Source: Saccharum officinarum (Eukaryota; Streptophyta; Magnoliopsida; Poales; Poaceae). From it: a stretch of DNA of 64,000 nucleotides. Shown here one piece after another: positions 1 to 12,412 of this stretch. The stretch's first letter is position 1. Each line of letters opens with the position of its first letter. A program made the translations under genes and the position numbers. The notes under the pieces are model-generated. The model was not told the DNA's origin. It did no database searches and saw nothing but the letters and a program-made list of their open reading frames with translations. The stretch lies in contig CM036223.1 of assembly GCA_020631735.1 (NCBI GenBank), positions 7,044,191-7,108,190 on the forward strand. The letters are read 5' to 3'.

Positions 1-491
1 TCTAGCTTCATGGCCATGACACCATCTGGGATATAATGTGCTCTAAAGGCTTCACGAAACTCTTGCCAAGTGACACGGTGGCCAGCAGGCTGTGCGGCGA
101 CCAAATTCGCCCACCACGCCCCTGCGGCACCTCTAAGCTGCTGCGCTGTAAACACGGGCTTCTGGTGCTCCGTGCACTGTAACAGTTCAAACTTCTGCTC
201 CATGGTACGGAGCCAGTCATCCGCCTCTAGCGGCTCATCTGCCTTTGAGAACACTGGTGGACGGGTATCAGTGAAATCCACATAAGTGGTTTCCCCTCCA
301 TTGTTACGGCCTCGACGACCCTGATTTCCATTCTGATTCTGATTCTGATTCTGATTCTGAGCCAACAGGGTAGTGGCATTAACCAGTGCGGCAATAGCTT
401 CTGCCAAGGTGGGTGGAAACGGTGGGGGATTCGGAGTATTGTCCCCTCCCTGGGAAGTTCCAGTACCGTCCATCTGTTGTACACAAACCAT
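1..491 (-). CDS. Gag N-terminus of Tekay-type polyprotein (partial, copy A)
   Basis: The frame reads the first ~160 residues of the gypsy gag, including the Gln-Asn repeat encoded by the GATTCT repeats around 333-360 and the start of the retrotransposon gag domain. It is truncated by the window edge. The most upstream ATG used by the complete copy (at 16906) is changed here, so translation would start at the next Met (about 489-491) or at the Met six codons further in. It is almost identical to 16404-16894. Its role would be forming the retrotransposon particle. It is not an independent gene if the 1-7469 block is a duplicate of the locus downstream. Confidence 0.8.
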   Translation of the reverse strand, partial: MVCVQQMDGTGTSQGGDNTPNPPPFPPTLAEAIAALVNATTLLAQNQNQNQNQNGNQGRRGRNNGGETTYVDFTDTRPPVFSKADEPLEADDWLRTMEQKFELLQCTEHQKPVFTAQQLRGAAGAWWANLVAAQPAGHRVTWQEFREAFRAHYIPDGVMAMKL

Positions 492-665
492 GTTTATTTT
501 TATTGCTTTATTGAATTAAAAAGCAGTTAGCACAGAACTTGTATACACATACAAACTCATCTTACATATTTCATTACAAACTGGCTTGCAAGCAAGAAAC
601 TACCCACTAAGGTTCTTAGAAAGCAGGAAAAACTACTATATTACACAACCATTCATGTCAACACT

Positions 666-1181
666 TCACTCCTCATCATCATCGCTGATCACGATTACTT
701 CATCCTCATTCTCTGGAGCACTTGCACCAGTGACATGACTTGCATCATCCCCACTTTCCATCATGGGTTCATCTTCTTCCGGATCTTCTTCATTGTCCTC
801 TCCATCAGGAACAACCACAGCACCGACATCATCTTCTACTGCCTGGGGCTGATGATTGGGATTCATCAGATCATTTAGCCTATGAACTTCCTCATGCAGA
901 ACTGTGTTGTACTGCTCCAGGTGTGTCACATAAAGCTCCAACTCACGAACACGAGCCCTGGCTTCTGTCTCCTTTTCCAGCGACTCATTCTGGAACTGTT
1001 TCCAAAAACGCATGTTGCGCTTCAGTCGCTCTACTTCTGATGTAAGCCTTGCAACCTCTAACTCCGAATCCGGGTTCGGATTACGGCTACTGCTTGCTCC
1101 ATCAACTCTGGCGGCCAACTGATGACGCGGCACTCCTTGCGGACCTGTTTTCTTGCGAGGAGTCATCTTCACACGTGCCAT
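666..1181 (-). CDS. Extra upstream ORF (ORF0-like) of Tekay element, coiled-coil protein, copy A
   Basis: A 171-residue ORF lies between the 5' LTR and gag in the sense orientation of the element. It has a basic N-terminus, a heptad-like Leu/Val/Glu-rich coiled coil at about residues 40-105, and a strongly acidic tail ending in a run of Asp/Glu. It differs from the copy at 17069-17584 by a few substitutions only. Rice elements of this lineage (RIRE3/RIRE8 type) are known to carry an extra ORF before gag, so this is probably the equivalent. No enzymatic motif is visible and the function is unknown. Confidence 0.7.
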   Translation of the reverse strand: MARVKMTPRKKTGPQGVPRHQLAARVDGASSSRNPNPDSELEVARLTSEVERLKRNMRFWKQFQNESLEKETEARARVRELELYVTHLEQYNTVLHEEVHRLNDLMNPNHQPQAVEDDVGAVVVPDGEDNEEDPEEDEPMMESGDDASHVTGASAPENEDEVIVISDDDEE

Positions 1182-1544
1182 CCTAAAGCAAGATAGAATT
1201 AGGACGATGAGAACAGATAGGGGGATCTGAAGGTTAGCATGAATAGGATTGAACCTTACTTAACCCAAACCACTTTAAAAGGAAGGTAACTTAAGCAGGT
1301 TAATTAAACATGATGCATGCATCGTACTTACGATCTAACAGAAAGATTTAAGTAACACATGCAATCTTTATAACATAGGGCACTATACATGATACTTCAC
1401 TACGAAGCTTTCAAATATGAGCTAAGGAAACTATAGAATAGATTAAGAGAAGCAAAAGCAATTTGGACCCAAAATATCAGTATTAAATTTGTTTGACCCA
1501 AATCATTTTGAAGTTTTACAAAGTAATACTACAATAACTCAAGT

Positions 1545-1562
1545 GATTATGCTCTGGTACCA
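1545..1562 (-). other. Primer binding site, copy A
   Basis: Read on the minus strand, two bases after the LTR end TGTGACA comes TGGTACCAGAGC, a variant of the initiator-Met tRNA complement TGGTATCAGAGC. It would prime minus-strand cDNA synthesis. The same sequence and spacing occur at 17949-17966. Confidence 0.7.
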
Positions 1563-1564
1563 GC

Positions 1565-4500
1565 TGTCACAGAACCTCCTAATTATGATGGCCCACAAGC
1601 ACACGTCATTGCCATAATGACCTCTGACAGTCGTACTTATGTTCACCATAACTTAAAAGGCCTGCTTTCCTCCGAACAGGATCCAATCACAGGAGTATTG
1701 CAATATTACAACAGTTTATTCAAAATATTCAACAGAGTAAAGTAGCGGAAGTCTTACAATAACTTAGGTTACAAACCAGTTTTCAACTTAAAACCTTATG
1801 TAACATTATTACAAACCAGTAGTAGAGAAGTATCGGTAGTAACTTTATTACAACACACAAGCGAGATGCCTTGCCCAAAGGCCACACAATCTACTCGTCG
1901 TCACTGTCTTCAATCACGACGGTCATGCAACAAGGCTCGAAGCAGACTTGTTCATGAACCGCACCTGCAACAAGGGGTTAACAAACCCTGAGTACGAGAG
2001 TACTCAACAAGACTTACCCGACTAAGACAAAGACTCCAAGGGCATGCTAGCTTTAGGGAATCAAGGTACGGGTAATCAAGAATCAAATTTTCTTTTTGCA
2101 GAAAAGCTTATTAAAGTAAGTCCTTATCTTCAACATTTTACTTTTACCATTGATGGTTCATTAACCAATTCTAGGTGATCCTAATCTAGATCAAAGTAAT
2201 TATCATCAAAACCTTTCTCATTCTTTCTTTCAATTCCAGTTCTTAACTACGATGTTGGTGCAAGGCCAAGACTCCTTTCTCGTGGAGTAACGACGATTCG
2301 AACCGCTTCATTTACCCAGCTGGGGATTCCTAACCACACGACATATGTAGAACTGAATCTTGCATATATCAACTCTTACCCGAATAACCAAAACCAGAAC
2401 GTGTCCATCGCCACCCGAGAGCACAGTACTCCTCGAACCCGGCCCAATTCTAGCCCGAGGGTACACGTTACTCTCGCCATCTCTCCACTCCCAGTGCGAG
2501 GTTAGACGTTCTCGTAATGGACTAACCAAAGTAAGGCTTACCCGACATGGGCACATGGCTAGTACTAATAAAAACTCCATGACGCGAGGGCCAACAACGT
2601 ACGGTCCTTAACTGATAAGGCGGAAACAATACAGTGGGACTCCTTTCCCAATGCATGTTAGCAGTGGCCAAACCACCCGCCCGATCTTACAAGTTCATTC
2701 ACATATTTCAATATTCATTCGATATGCCGTCATGGCTATGTAAACATTCATTTAAAAGCTTAACTTCTAAGCATAGCGAAGCATACTACGCATTTTCTGT
2801 AAAGCAGGTATCAAGGTTGATATCACAATAATCAAGGATGATAATGCAGCAATTAGGTTATCACTCAACTCCTAATTACTTAATGCAGTCAACCATAATA
2901 TAAATAATAAAACATTTGTAAAACTCAAGGTAGGGTTAAATGCACCGGGGCTTGCCTTGCTCAAACACGACGACCGACTCAGACTCGAGGACTTCACCCC
3001 CTGGTCCGGAACCCACCGACGATCGCTCTTCTCCGGAAGCTTGATCGACGACTTCGGCTTCCTCGAAAGCGGAGACTACACGTATACATAACATGCTTTA
3101 ACATGATGCTCAATGATAAACATGATGCTTGATGATAACATGCCACGGTTACGATTTGAGTACAACTTTTCTTCACGGTACAAACGTAAACAGAAAACCT
3201 ACTAACTAGTAGCGACGTTTTCCCGCGATACCAGCTTTTAACCTAACAAGTTACTAACGAGCTCAATCATGAAATTAAGGTGCCAGAGATCACAAAAGGA
3301 TAGTGACCTAAGGACATCACTCAATCAAAAGGCACACAACACTTAAAGTTCTCAAATTAATATTTATTTTCTATTTAATAATTAGGGCATAATTAGAAGT
3401 TGATCAATTTTACCTAATCAAGCTCAAACTTTTTCTATGGGTTAAGAATGACTTATAACAGTGCTATAATAAATTTCATAATTTTTGGATAAATAAATTA
3501 ATTATTAAAATTACTGGAAGTTGCATTTAATCTTTAATGAAACTAATTAATTCTACTGCTCAAAGTATTCAAATTCATGATTTAACATTTTTCCTAGATA
3601 GTTTATACATTGAAAAGCTTACACAAAAATTTTCATGAATTTTGGAACTCTACACAATTTTTAATGAAATAAACAAATAATAACACTATTCATAAATTTG
3701 AAAAAGAAAAACAAAAACGAAATCCGAACCGGGCTGCTTCTCCTCCTTCCCCGGTCCGGCCCAGCCGAGCGGCCCGCTCGCGCGCGCCCGCCCCGCGTTT
3801 GCTCGCGCTTGCGTGGCCCAGCAAGCGGCCCACTTGCGCGCCCTGCCCGCACGCGCGCGCTCTTCCTCTCTCTCGCTGACAGCTCTGCCCCACCCGTCAT
3901 CGCCTACCTCCGCTCTCTCGTTCTCTCCGCGCGTCGGCCATGCCCGCACGGCGGCCGGCCGGTGATCACACCGCTAACGACTCAACCACCATGACCAAAA
4001 CGATCTACACCACCTACGACTCCACTACGACCTTCTACAGCTAAGCTCGAGCTCCGGCGACCCCTTACCGACGACGATGGCGGACCACGGTCGACGGTGA
4101 GCGTGAAAACGCGTCCCCAACGGAGTAGCGGCTAAATTAACGCGAGGAAAACATTCAGGGGCTCACAGCGGTTATGGTGGTGCTCTTGGTGACGACGGCG
4201 ACGAGCTGGAGTGGCCTGGCCACGTGGGGCGGTGGTGGCGGTGCTCCGACCGGAGTTGGGTACGGGAGTGGTTGCGGTGGTTCGGGCGAGAAAACGGCTA
4301 AACCGTTGGACCATGAGGTGCGCGAGGGCGAGGCGAACTTGCTGGTGCGATTTGCGTGGCTAGTGGCGGCTCAATGGCGGCAGCAGCGAGCGGCGGAGCT
4401 GCGGTGGCGGCGGCGGTAAAAACGAGAAAAACGGCTCACGGTGAACTCGGTTATATATAGGGCGACGGTCATACTGAAGGTCACTGGAAGGCGTGAGACG

Positions 4501-5647
4501 TCGCGCTGGCGGTCCTAGCGCGCGCGAGAAGCTCCTGGACGTCGCCGCGGCTCGCCGGCGCCCACCGCGGCGGTGCCCGGCGGCGATTGGTCGCGGCACT
4601 GTAGCTGTTCCCCCCCACTTTTGAAATTCAAATTTGTTTTTCAAATTACTTTCAAAATTTGTATAGCAACTTGAAAATCTCCAATGTATGACATCTTCAG
4701 ATTTCAAGCTCTACAAGTCTTGTATTGAACGCTTTTTCAAATTCTAACTGGATTTTGAAATTTGAGTTTAAATTCAAAAAGGGACACATTTTTCAGATTT
4801 GGTAATTTAGAAATTACTTTTGATTTTATATTGAAACTTCAAAATCTCCAAACATCAAAGTTGTATATCTTGACCAGACCTACAACTTTGCTGTTCAAAA
4901 CTTTTTAAATTCAGCCTCCATTTTGAAATCTTAGTTTGGGGACAAAAATGAATTAAATCTTGAAATTTGCTTATTTTCAAATTGCTCCACATTTTACTAA
5001 AACTTTGAAAACTCAAAACACCAAAGTTGTAGCCCTTGAAAAGTTCTACAAACTTGGTTTTGAACTTTTTCCCAAATTTTGCTTAGATTTTGAATTATTT
5101 CAAAAGGGGTAAACAGGGTTTTGAAATTTAGGTTTTCGGAGGGATTTTAAATTGGAATTTGTTGCTACTTTGATTTGTGATTACTTAGTGATCAAAACCT
5201 CACCAAGGGCATCATTTGGACAACATGACATGGTTGACCAAATGCCACTCTTGGTTGACCAATTAGCTTTAAAAAATTCTTTTACATTCCTCCCAGATTT
5301 TGAATTCGAACTCGAATCGGAAAACTCACGACAAGTTTTGGGACTCCAATTCAAACTCAAATTTGGAGCTTCATTTTAAATGTTGTACTTGAGCTCATAC
5401 CCTACACTTGACACTAGTGTGGCAACACAGTCGCACACCTCAAATTACGCAGGGCATGGACTAAGTATTTGCGGTGGCCTTCGAAATTAGGGTTTTCGGG
5501 TTCGGAGCACACCACTGAGAAACACATTCAACCTAGATAAGTAAACTTGTTTTAGTTGATGCATAACAATGTTAACCTAATAGAGATGCTTTGCAATGCA
5601 TTATGATGACATGGCAGATTAATTAGCACTATAACCCGGGTGTTACA
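1565..5647 (-). repeat. 5' LTR of Tekay-type element, copy A
   Basis: On the minus strand it starts TGTAACACCC and ends TGTGACA; it is 4083 bases long. It shares with the LTR at 17969-22086 the variant stretch near 3535-3600 that differs in the LTR at 8128-12238, so it corresponds to the right-hand (5') LTR. A TATATATA promoter element is at 4451-4459. It is about 35 bases shorter than its counterpart because of scattered small deletions. Confidence 0.9.
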
Positions 5648-6897
5648 AGGTGCGTACCGGATTTGTACGTAGGAGTAGTTTATAATCTTTTTTGAAAAAA
5701 AAAACTCTTATGGTGCATATTGGTTCAAATTGGGGACAGAAATTCTGTCGTCTTACTCTCTCTCTCACACACAGAGAGAAAACGTGCACATCGCTGACAA
5801 GTGTCATGAAACAAAAATGACAATAGGAAAAAGTACGAGCTTTAAATTTTTCCCCAAAAAAAGTGTCGTGCAACAAAATGGCATATCATTAGGAATGGTT
5901 GCTATGAGTTGGGACTTTTTAAGTTTCGATTTGAAGATACCGGTTTTGCTTGCAATTAAATATAAATGTTGGTCCGGGGCTATTTTGTTGTTTTTAGTAT
6001 TGTTCCACCTCTAGTGTTGCAGATTCTTTTTTGGAAGTTGGTATAAACAGGGAGGAAAAGAAAAATAGTTGTTTTTTACTAACCGGGCAAACGACCTTCT
6101 GCTGGTTTATTTGGTTGATAAGAAATGAGATAGTTTTCGACAATTGTAAACTAAAAATTTTGTGCAGGTCTTATTCCGATGAACTCTTGGCTCTGTCATC
6201 GGAGCCAGACAATTGCAGTGTTGTGATGATTCGAGAAGAATGCATCGTTTCGCTTGTCGCACATTGGAGTCTGCGGCAACGGCCTTCTTCGCCTTACATG
6301 GGTGGCGGTGGCGTATGTCTTTAAGCTTACAAACTAAGTTTTTTTTTTGTGTATCCTCGTTAAGCTCTTGTGTCCTATAAAATTTTGGTTTGATTCCCAC
6401 TGTGGGGATGAAAGTCGGATGTTTTTCTTCTATTGTCAAAAAAAAATGTTAACCTATCTCCATCTGTCCCAAATACATATGTCGTTTTGGCACATCACTA
6501 AAGTATCTAGTGAGGAGAATTTTTACTGCATCTGGACACAGCCACCATCCTGGTGAGTGGAATCTTTACTACACCTCATTGATGGCTAGAATACTCTAAA
6601 AACGGGACAGAGTATGCATGTACGCATTGTTATGCCTTATTTTATCATTTTTTTAGTAGAGAAAGCATAAACATACGCTTCTATACATATGGAGTAGCGT
6701 GATGACAGTGGCTTGTTGTATTGTACTAAATATGTATTTTTAGGAATATTGTACTAAATACGTGAGAGCTGCCATGACATAAAATCGAGAGGAGTACGTA
6801 CGTGTATACGTACTCTTGGATTGTATTGGTGTGCACGTACTCTACTAGTGCAGTGCAGTGGATCCATTATTTATCACTCCTACCTAAGGCATGTTTA
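5648..6897. other. Intergenic flank, noisier copy of 22087-23360
   Basis: It begins with AGGTG, the target duplication of the Tekay element, then runs parallel to 22087-23360 with many single-base gaps. No coding region is supported. The ORFs here are short and interrupted in the better copy. A CT/CA-rich stretch lies near 5755-5775. Confidence 0.7.
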
Positions 6898-7175
6898 GGC
6901 CGTGTTTAGTTCCCGGTTCGGTTGGCCGGAATCGGGACTGCGCGCTACAGTGTTTCGGTCGGAACACTGTAGCGCGTTTGTTTTTAGTGCAAAAAATTAT
7001 CTAAAAATTTATTAATTAGACTCAAAATATTCGTCTCGCAAGTACAACAAAATTGTGCAATTAGTTTTGATTTCATCTACATTTAGTACTCCATGCATTT
7101 GCCGACATTTTGATGTGATGGGGAATCTCCTTTTATTAGTAGAATTTGGGGAGGAATTGGGAACTAAACAAGGCC
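6898..7175. mobile_element. Tourist-like MITE (copy of 23361-23643)
   Basis: The ends are GGCCGTGTTTAGTTCCC and the complement of GGCCTTGTTTAGTTCCC. They are flanked by TTA on both sides (6895-6897 and 7176-7178), a target duplication typical of PIF/Harbinger-derived MITEs. It is 278 bases here against 283 in the second copy. It carries no coding capacity. Confidence 0.8.
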
Positions 7176-7178
7176 TTA

Positions 7179-7405
7179 GTTTGCAATTTTTTTAACCGAT
7201 GATGAGTACCACTTTCGTCTTATTTGGCAATATTATCCAATCGTGGACACTAGGCTCAAAAGATCATCTCGTGATTTCTAACTAACTGTGTAATTAGTTA
7301 TTTTTTACCTATATTTAATACTTCATGCAAGCGGCTAAAATTGAATGTGACGGAGAGAGTGAAAAAATTCTAACTTTTGGGTGCATCCCCTACTACTATA
7401 GTACC
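7179..7405. mobile_element. MITE remnant interrupted by the preceding MITE
   Basis: It contains the family core (TACCACTTTCGTCTTATTTG, a CTAGGCTCAAAAGAT-type block, TGTGTAATTAGTTATTTTTT) seen in the intact MITEs at 26854-27094 and 32485-32724. Its first bases lie left of 6898, so the neighbouring MITE inserted into it. The right end is degraded. Confidence 0.6.
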
Positions 7406-7469
7406 GTGTAGTCGGGGTACGTAGTACGTGAGTGCTACTAGGAGCTACTAGATCGAGCCGCATGTCACG

Positions 7470-7569
7470 NNNNNNNNNNNNNNNNNNNNNNNNNNNNNNN
7501 NNNNNNNNNNNNNNNNNNNNNNNNNNNNNNNNNNNNNNNNNNNNNNNNNNNNNNNNNNNNNNNNNNNNN
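7470..7569. other. Assembly gap (100 N)
   Basis: Exactly 100 undetermined bases, a conventional gap of unknown size. The sequence left of it matches up to 23945. The sequence right of it is the left flank of the Tekay element. Confidence 0.99.
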
Positions 7570-7834
7570 TATCTAAGATTTTTTAGAAGAAAAAATAGAT
7601 GGTTAAATTTGCTACAGTAAAGAGTTGTGACGAGTAAACGAAAACGGAAGTAAAGGAAGTAGTTTAAAGCAGGCAGGATCTCGTTAGGCTGCTGACAGCT
7701 CCCCCTTCCCTCTAAATTATACAATTAATTTTTTTATCTATATTTAGTACTCCGTACATGTGATGTTACCGTAGAAGTTTGGGAAACTAGCCTTAATTCC
7801 CTCACACCGACGGGCGACCGACAACCTTTGCTAG
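7570..7834. other. Left flank of the Tekay insertion; MITE fragment, no gene
   Basis: Around 7715-7795 there is the 3' part of another grass MITE (ACAATTAATTTTTTTATCTA and ATTTAGTACTCC blocks). No coding signal is seen in the rest. Confidence 0.5.
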
Positions 7835-8077
7835 GGAATGGTTTAGATGAAATTTTTTTTTGCAAAATAGCACTGTAGTTATTTTCGTTGTTATTTGGTA
7901 AATATTGTCCAATCATGGTCTAATTAGACTTAAAAGATTTGTCTCGTCCATTTCGTCTAAACTGTGTAATTAGTTTTATTTTTTATCTATATTTAATGCT
8001 TCATGCATATGTCTAAAGATTCGATGTGACGAAAAATCTGAAAAATTTGCAAAATTTTTGAGGAACTAAACAGGGCC
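7835..8077. mobile_element. MITE with TAG target duplication
   Basis: The ends are GGAATGGTTTAGATG and CTAAACAGGGCC, and the core blocks of the family are present. TAG flanks both sides (7832-7834, 8078-8080). It is non-coding. Confidence 0.7.
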
Positions 8078-8127
8078 TAGGGTCGCCGCAACGCAACAGG
8101 CCTGGACGCAGCAAAGCGCACCAGGTG

Positions 8128-11100
8128 TGTCACAGAACCCTCCTAATTATGATGGCCCACAAGCACACGTCATTGCCATAATGACCTCTGACAGTCGTAC
8201 TTATGTTCACCATAACTTAAAAGGCCTGTTTTCCTCCGAACAGGATCCAATCACAGGAGTATTGCAATATTACAACAGTTTATTCAAAATATTCAACAGA
8301 GTAAAGTAGCGGAAGTCTTACAATAACTTAGGTTACAAACCAGTTTTCAACTTAAAACCTTATGTAACATTATTACAAACCAGTAGTAGAGAAGTATCGG
8401 TAGTAACTTTATTACAACACACAAGCGAGATGCCTTACCCAAAGGCCACACAATCTACTCGTCGTCACTGTCTTCAATCACGACGGTCATGCAACAAGGC
8501 TCGAAGCAGACTTGTTCATGAACCGCACCTGCAACAAGGGGTTAACAAACCCTGAGTACGAGAGTACTCAACAAGACTTACCCGACTAAGACAAAGACTC
8601 CAAGGGCATGCTAGCTTTAGGGAATCAAGGTACGGGTAATCAAGAATCAAATTTTCTTTTGCAGAAAAGCTTATTAAAGTAAGTCCTTATCTTCAATATT
8701 TTACTTTTACCATTGATGGTTCATTAACCAATTCTAGGTGATCCTAATCTAGATCAAAGTAATTATCATCAAAACCTTTCTCATTCTTTCTTTCAATTCC
8801 AGTTCTTAACTACGATGTTGGTGCAAGGCCAAGACTCCTTTCTCGTGGAGTAACGACGATTCGAACCGCTTCATTTACCCAGCTGGGGATTCCTAACCAC
8901 ACGACATATGTAGAACTGAATCTTGCATATATCAACTCTTACCCGAATAACCCAAAACCAGAACGTGTCCATCGCCACCGAGAGCACAGTACTCCTCGAA
9001 CCCGGCCCAATTCTAGCCCCGAGGGTACACGTTACTCTCGCCATCTCTCCACTCCCAGTGCGAGGTTAGACGTTCTCGTAATGGACTAACCAAAGTAAGG
9101 CTTACCCGACATGGGCACATGGCTAGTACTAATAAAAACTCCATGACGCGAGGGCCAACAACGTACGGTCCTTAACTGATAAGGCGGAAACAATACAGTG
9201 GGACTCCTTTCCCAATGCATGTTAGCAGTGGCCAAACCACCCGCCCGATCTTACAAGTTCATTCACATATTTCAATATTCATTCGATATGCCGTCATGGC
9301 TATGTAAACATTCATTTAAAAGCTTAACTTCTAAGCATAGCGAAGCATACTACGCATTTTCTGTAAAGCAGGTATCAAGGTTGATATCACAATAATCAAG
9401 GATGATAATGCAGCAATTAGGTTATCACTCAACTCCTAATTACTTAATGCAGTCAACCATAATATAAATAATAAAACATTTGTAAAACTCAAGGTAGGGT
9501 TTAAATGCACCGGGGCTTGCCTTGCTCAAACACGACGACCGACTCAGACTCGAGGACTTCACCCCCTGGTCCGGAACCCACCGACGATCGCTCTTCTCCG
9601 GAAGCTTGATCGACGACTTCGGCTTCCTCGAAAGCGGAGACTACACGTATACATAACATGCTTTAACATGATGCTCAATGATAAACATGATGCTTGATGA
9701 TAACATGCCACGGTTACGATTTGAGTACAACTTTTCTTCACGGTACAAACGTAAACAGAAAACCTACTAACTAGTAGCGACGTTTTCCCGCGATACCAGC
9801 TTTTAACCTAACAAGTTACTAACGAGCTCAATCATGAAATTAAGGTGCCAGAGATCACAAAAGGATAGTGACCTAAGGACATCACTCAATCAAAAGGCAC
9901 ACAACACTTAAAGTTCTCAAATTAATATTTATTTTCTATTTAATAATTAGGGCATAATTAGAAGTTGATCAAATTTTACCTAATCAAGCTCAAACTTTTT
10001 CTATGGGTTAAGAATGACTTATAACAGTGCTATAATAAATTTCATAATTTTTGGATAAATAAATTAATTATTAAAATTACTGGAAGTTGCATTTAATCTT
10101 TAATTAATTCTATTAATCTAAGTATTCAAATTCATATTTAAATTCATTTTTTATACATTTTTACTAGATAGTTTATACATTGAAAAGCTTACAAAAAAAA
10201 AATCATGAATTTTGGAACTCTACACAATTTTTAATGAAATAAACAAATAATAACACTATTCATAAATTTGAAAAAGAAAAACAAAAACGAAATCCGAACC
10301 GGGCTGCTTTCTCCTTCCCTCCGGTCCGGCCCAGCCGAGCGGCCCGCTCGCGCGCGCCCGCGCCGCGTTTGCTCGCGCTTGCGTGGCCCAGCAAGCGCCC
10401 CTTGCGCGCCTGCCCGCACGCGCGCGCTCTTCCTCTCTCTCTCGCTGACAGCTCTGCCCCACCCGTCATCGCCTACCTCCGCTCTCTCGTTCTCTCCCGC
10501 GCGCTCGGCCATGCCCGCACGGCGGCCGGCCGGTGATCACACCGCTAACGACTCAACCACCATGACCAAAACGATCTACACCACCCTACGACTCCACTAC
10601 GACCTTCTACAGCTAAGCTCGAGCTCCGGCGACCCTTACCGACGACGATGGCGGACCACGGTCGACGGTGAGCCGCGAAAACGCGTCCCCAACGGAGTAG
10701 CGGCTAAAATTAACGCGAGGAAAACATTCAGGGGCTCACAGCGGTTATGGTGGTGCTCTTGGTGACGACGGCGACGAGCTGGAGTGGCCTGGCCACGTGG
10801 GGGCGGTGGTGGCGGTGCTCCGACCGGAGTTGGGTACGGGAAGTGGTGGTGCGGTGGTTCGGGCGAGAAAACGGCTAAACCCGTTGGACCATGAGGTGCG
10901 CGAGGGCGAGGCGAACTTGCTGGTGCGATTTGCGTGGCTAGTGGCGGCTCAACGGCGGCAGCAGCGAGCGGCGGAGCTGCGGTGGCGGCGGCGGTAAAAA
11001 CAGAGAAAAACGGCTCACGGTGAACTCGGTTATATATAGGGCGACGGTCATACTGAAGGTCACTGGAAGGCGCGAGACGTCGCGCTGGCGGTCCTAGCGC

Positions 11101-12238
11101 GCGCGAGAAGCTCCTGGACGTCGCCCGGCGGCTCGCCGGCGCCCATGCCGCGCGGTGCCCGGCGGCGATTGGTCGCGGCACTGTAGCTGTTCCCCCCAAC
11201 TTTTGAAATTCAAACTGGTTTTTCAAATTACTTTCAAATTTGTATAGCAACTTGAAAATCTTCCAATGTATGACATCTTCAGATTTTCAAGCTCTACAAG
11301 TTTTGTATTGAACGCTTTTTCAAATTCTAACTGGATTTTGAAATTTGAGTTTAAATTCAAAAAGGGACACATTTTTCAGATTTGGTAATTTAGAAATTAC
11401 TTTTGATTTTATATTGAAACTTCAAAATCTCCAAACATCAAAGTTGTATATCTTGACCAGACCTACAACTTTGCTGTTCAAAACTTTTTAAAATTCAGCC
11501 TCCATTTTGAAATCTTAGTTTGGGGACAAAAATGAATTAAATTTGAAATTTGTTTATTTTCAAAATTGCTCCACATTTTACACTAAAACTTTGAAAACTC
11601 AAAACACCAAAGTTGTAGCCCTTGAAAAGTTCTACAAACTTGGTTTTGAACTTTTTCCCAAATTTTGCTTAGATTTTGAATTATTTCAAAAGGGGTAAAA
11701 CAGGGTTTTGAAATTTAGGGTTTTCGGAGGGATTTTAAATTGGAATTTGTTGCTACTTTGATTTGTGATTACTTAGTGATCAAAACCTCACCCAAGGGCA
11801 TCATTTGGACCAACATGACATGGTTGACCAAATGCCACTCTTGGTTGACCAATTAGCTTTAAAAATTCTTTTACATTTCTCCCCAGATTTGAATTTAAAT
11901 TTGAATCGGAAAACTCGTGACAAGTTTTGGGACTCCAATTCAAACTCAAATTTGGAGCTTCATTTTAAATGTTGTACTTGAGCTCATACCCTACACTTGA
12001 CACTAGTGTGCAACACAGTCGCACACCTCAAATTACGCAGGGCATGGACTAAGTATTTGCGGTGGCATTCGAAATTAGGGTTTTCGGGTTCGGAGCACAC
12101 CACTGAGAAACACATTCAACCTAGATAAGTAAACTTGTTTTAGTTGATGCATAACAATGTTAACCTAATAGAGATGCTTTGCAATGCATTATGATGACAT
12201 GGCAGATTAATTAGCACTATAACACCCGGGGTGTTACA
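8128..12238 (-). repeat. 3' LTR of the complete Tekay element
   Basis: 4111 bases, with termini TG...CA on the minus strand (TGTAACACCC...TGTGACA). It holds an AT-rich region with repeated blocks around AAAGTTGTA (about 11220-11700), a promoter-like TATATATA at 11030-11038, and a GC-rich leader (10300-11200) whose open frames are not considered genes. Confidence 0.92.
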
Positions 12239-12255
12239 GCCCTTCCCCCTTAAAG
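12239..12255 (-). other. Polypurine tract
   Basis: On the minus strand CTTTAAGGGGGAAGGGC directly abuts the 3' LTR. This purine run primes plus-strand cDNA synthesis. Confidence 0.85.
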
Positions 12256-12412
12256 AAATCTCGTCCCGAGATTTAAAGCCTTGAGTTAAGTAATGGAAAA
12301 GGAAACGTGTCAAGCAAACACGTCCAAGACTTGTCTACAAAACGGGTAGGGGTTTTCTGCATTATAAAGATTTTTAAAAGGATAGGTTACAGTTTAAAGA
12401 AGAAATTGCAAC

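Larger units (their letters stand above)
1..5647 (-). mobile_element. Partial Tekay/Del-type Ty3-gypsy element, 5' part (copy A)
   Basis: This is the 5' portion of a minus-strand Ty3/gypsy element: LTR (1565-5647), primer binding site, upstream ORF and the N-terminal gag fragment, cut by the window start. It matches the complete element at 8128-22086 with a near-constant offset of about 16400 and the same LTR variants as that element's right LTR. The match continues past the LTR into the flank AGGTG and beyond, so it is not an independent insertion. It is either another haplotype or a misplaced overlapping contig. Confidence 0.9.

Noticed and set aside
740..1045. 101-residue plus-strand frame (also 17143-17448)
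   Set aside because: It is the antisense shadow of the ORF0-like gene, rich in His and Leu as expected from its acidic coding strand.
10636..11250. 204-residue open frame on the minus strand inside the Tekay LTR (also 20481-21095)
   Set aside because: It lies in the GC-rich leader part of the LTR, is broken in copy A, and has only Pro/Arg/Ala-rich composition without a known domain.
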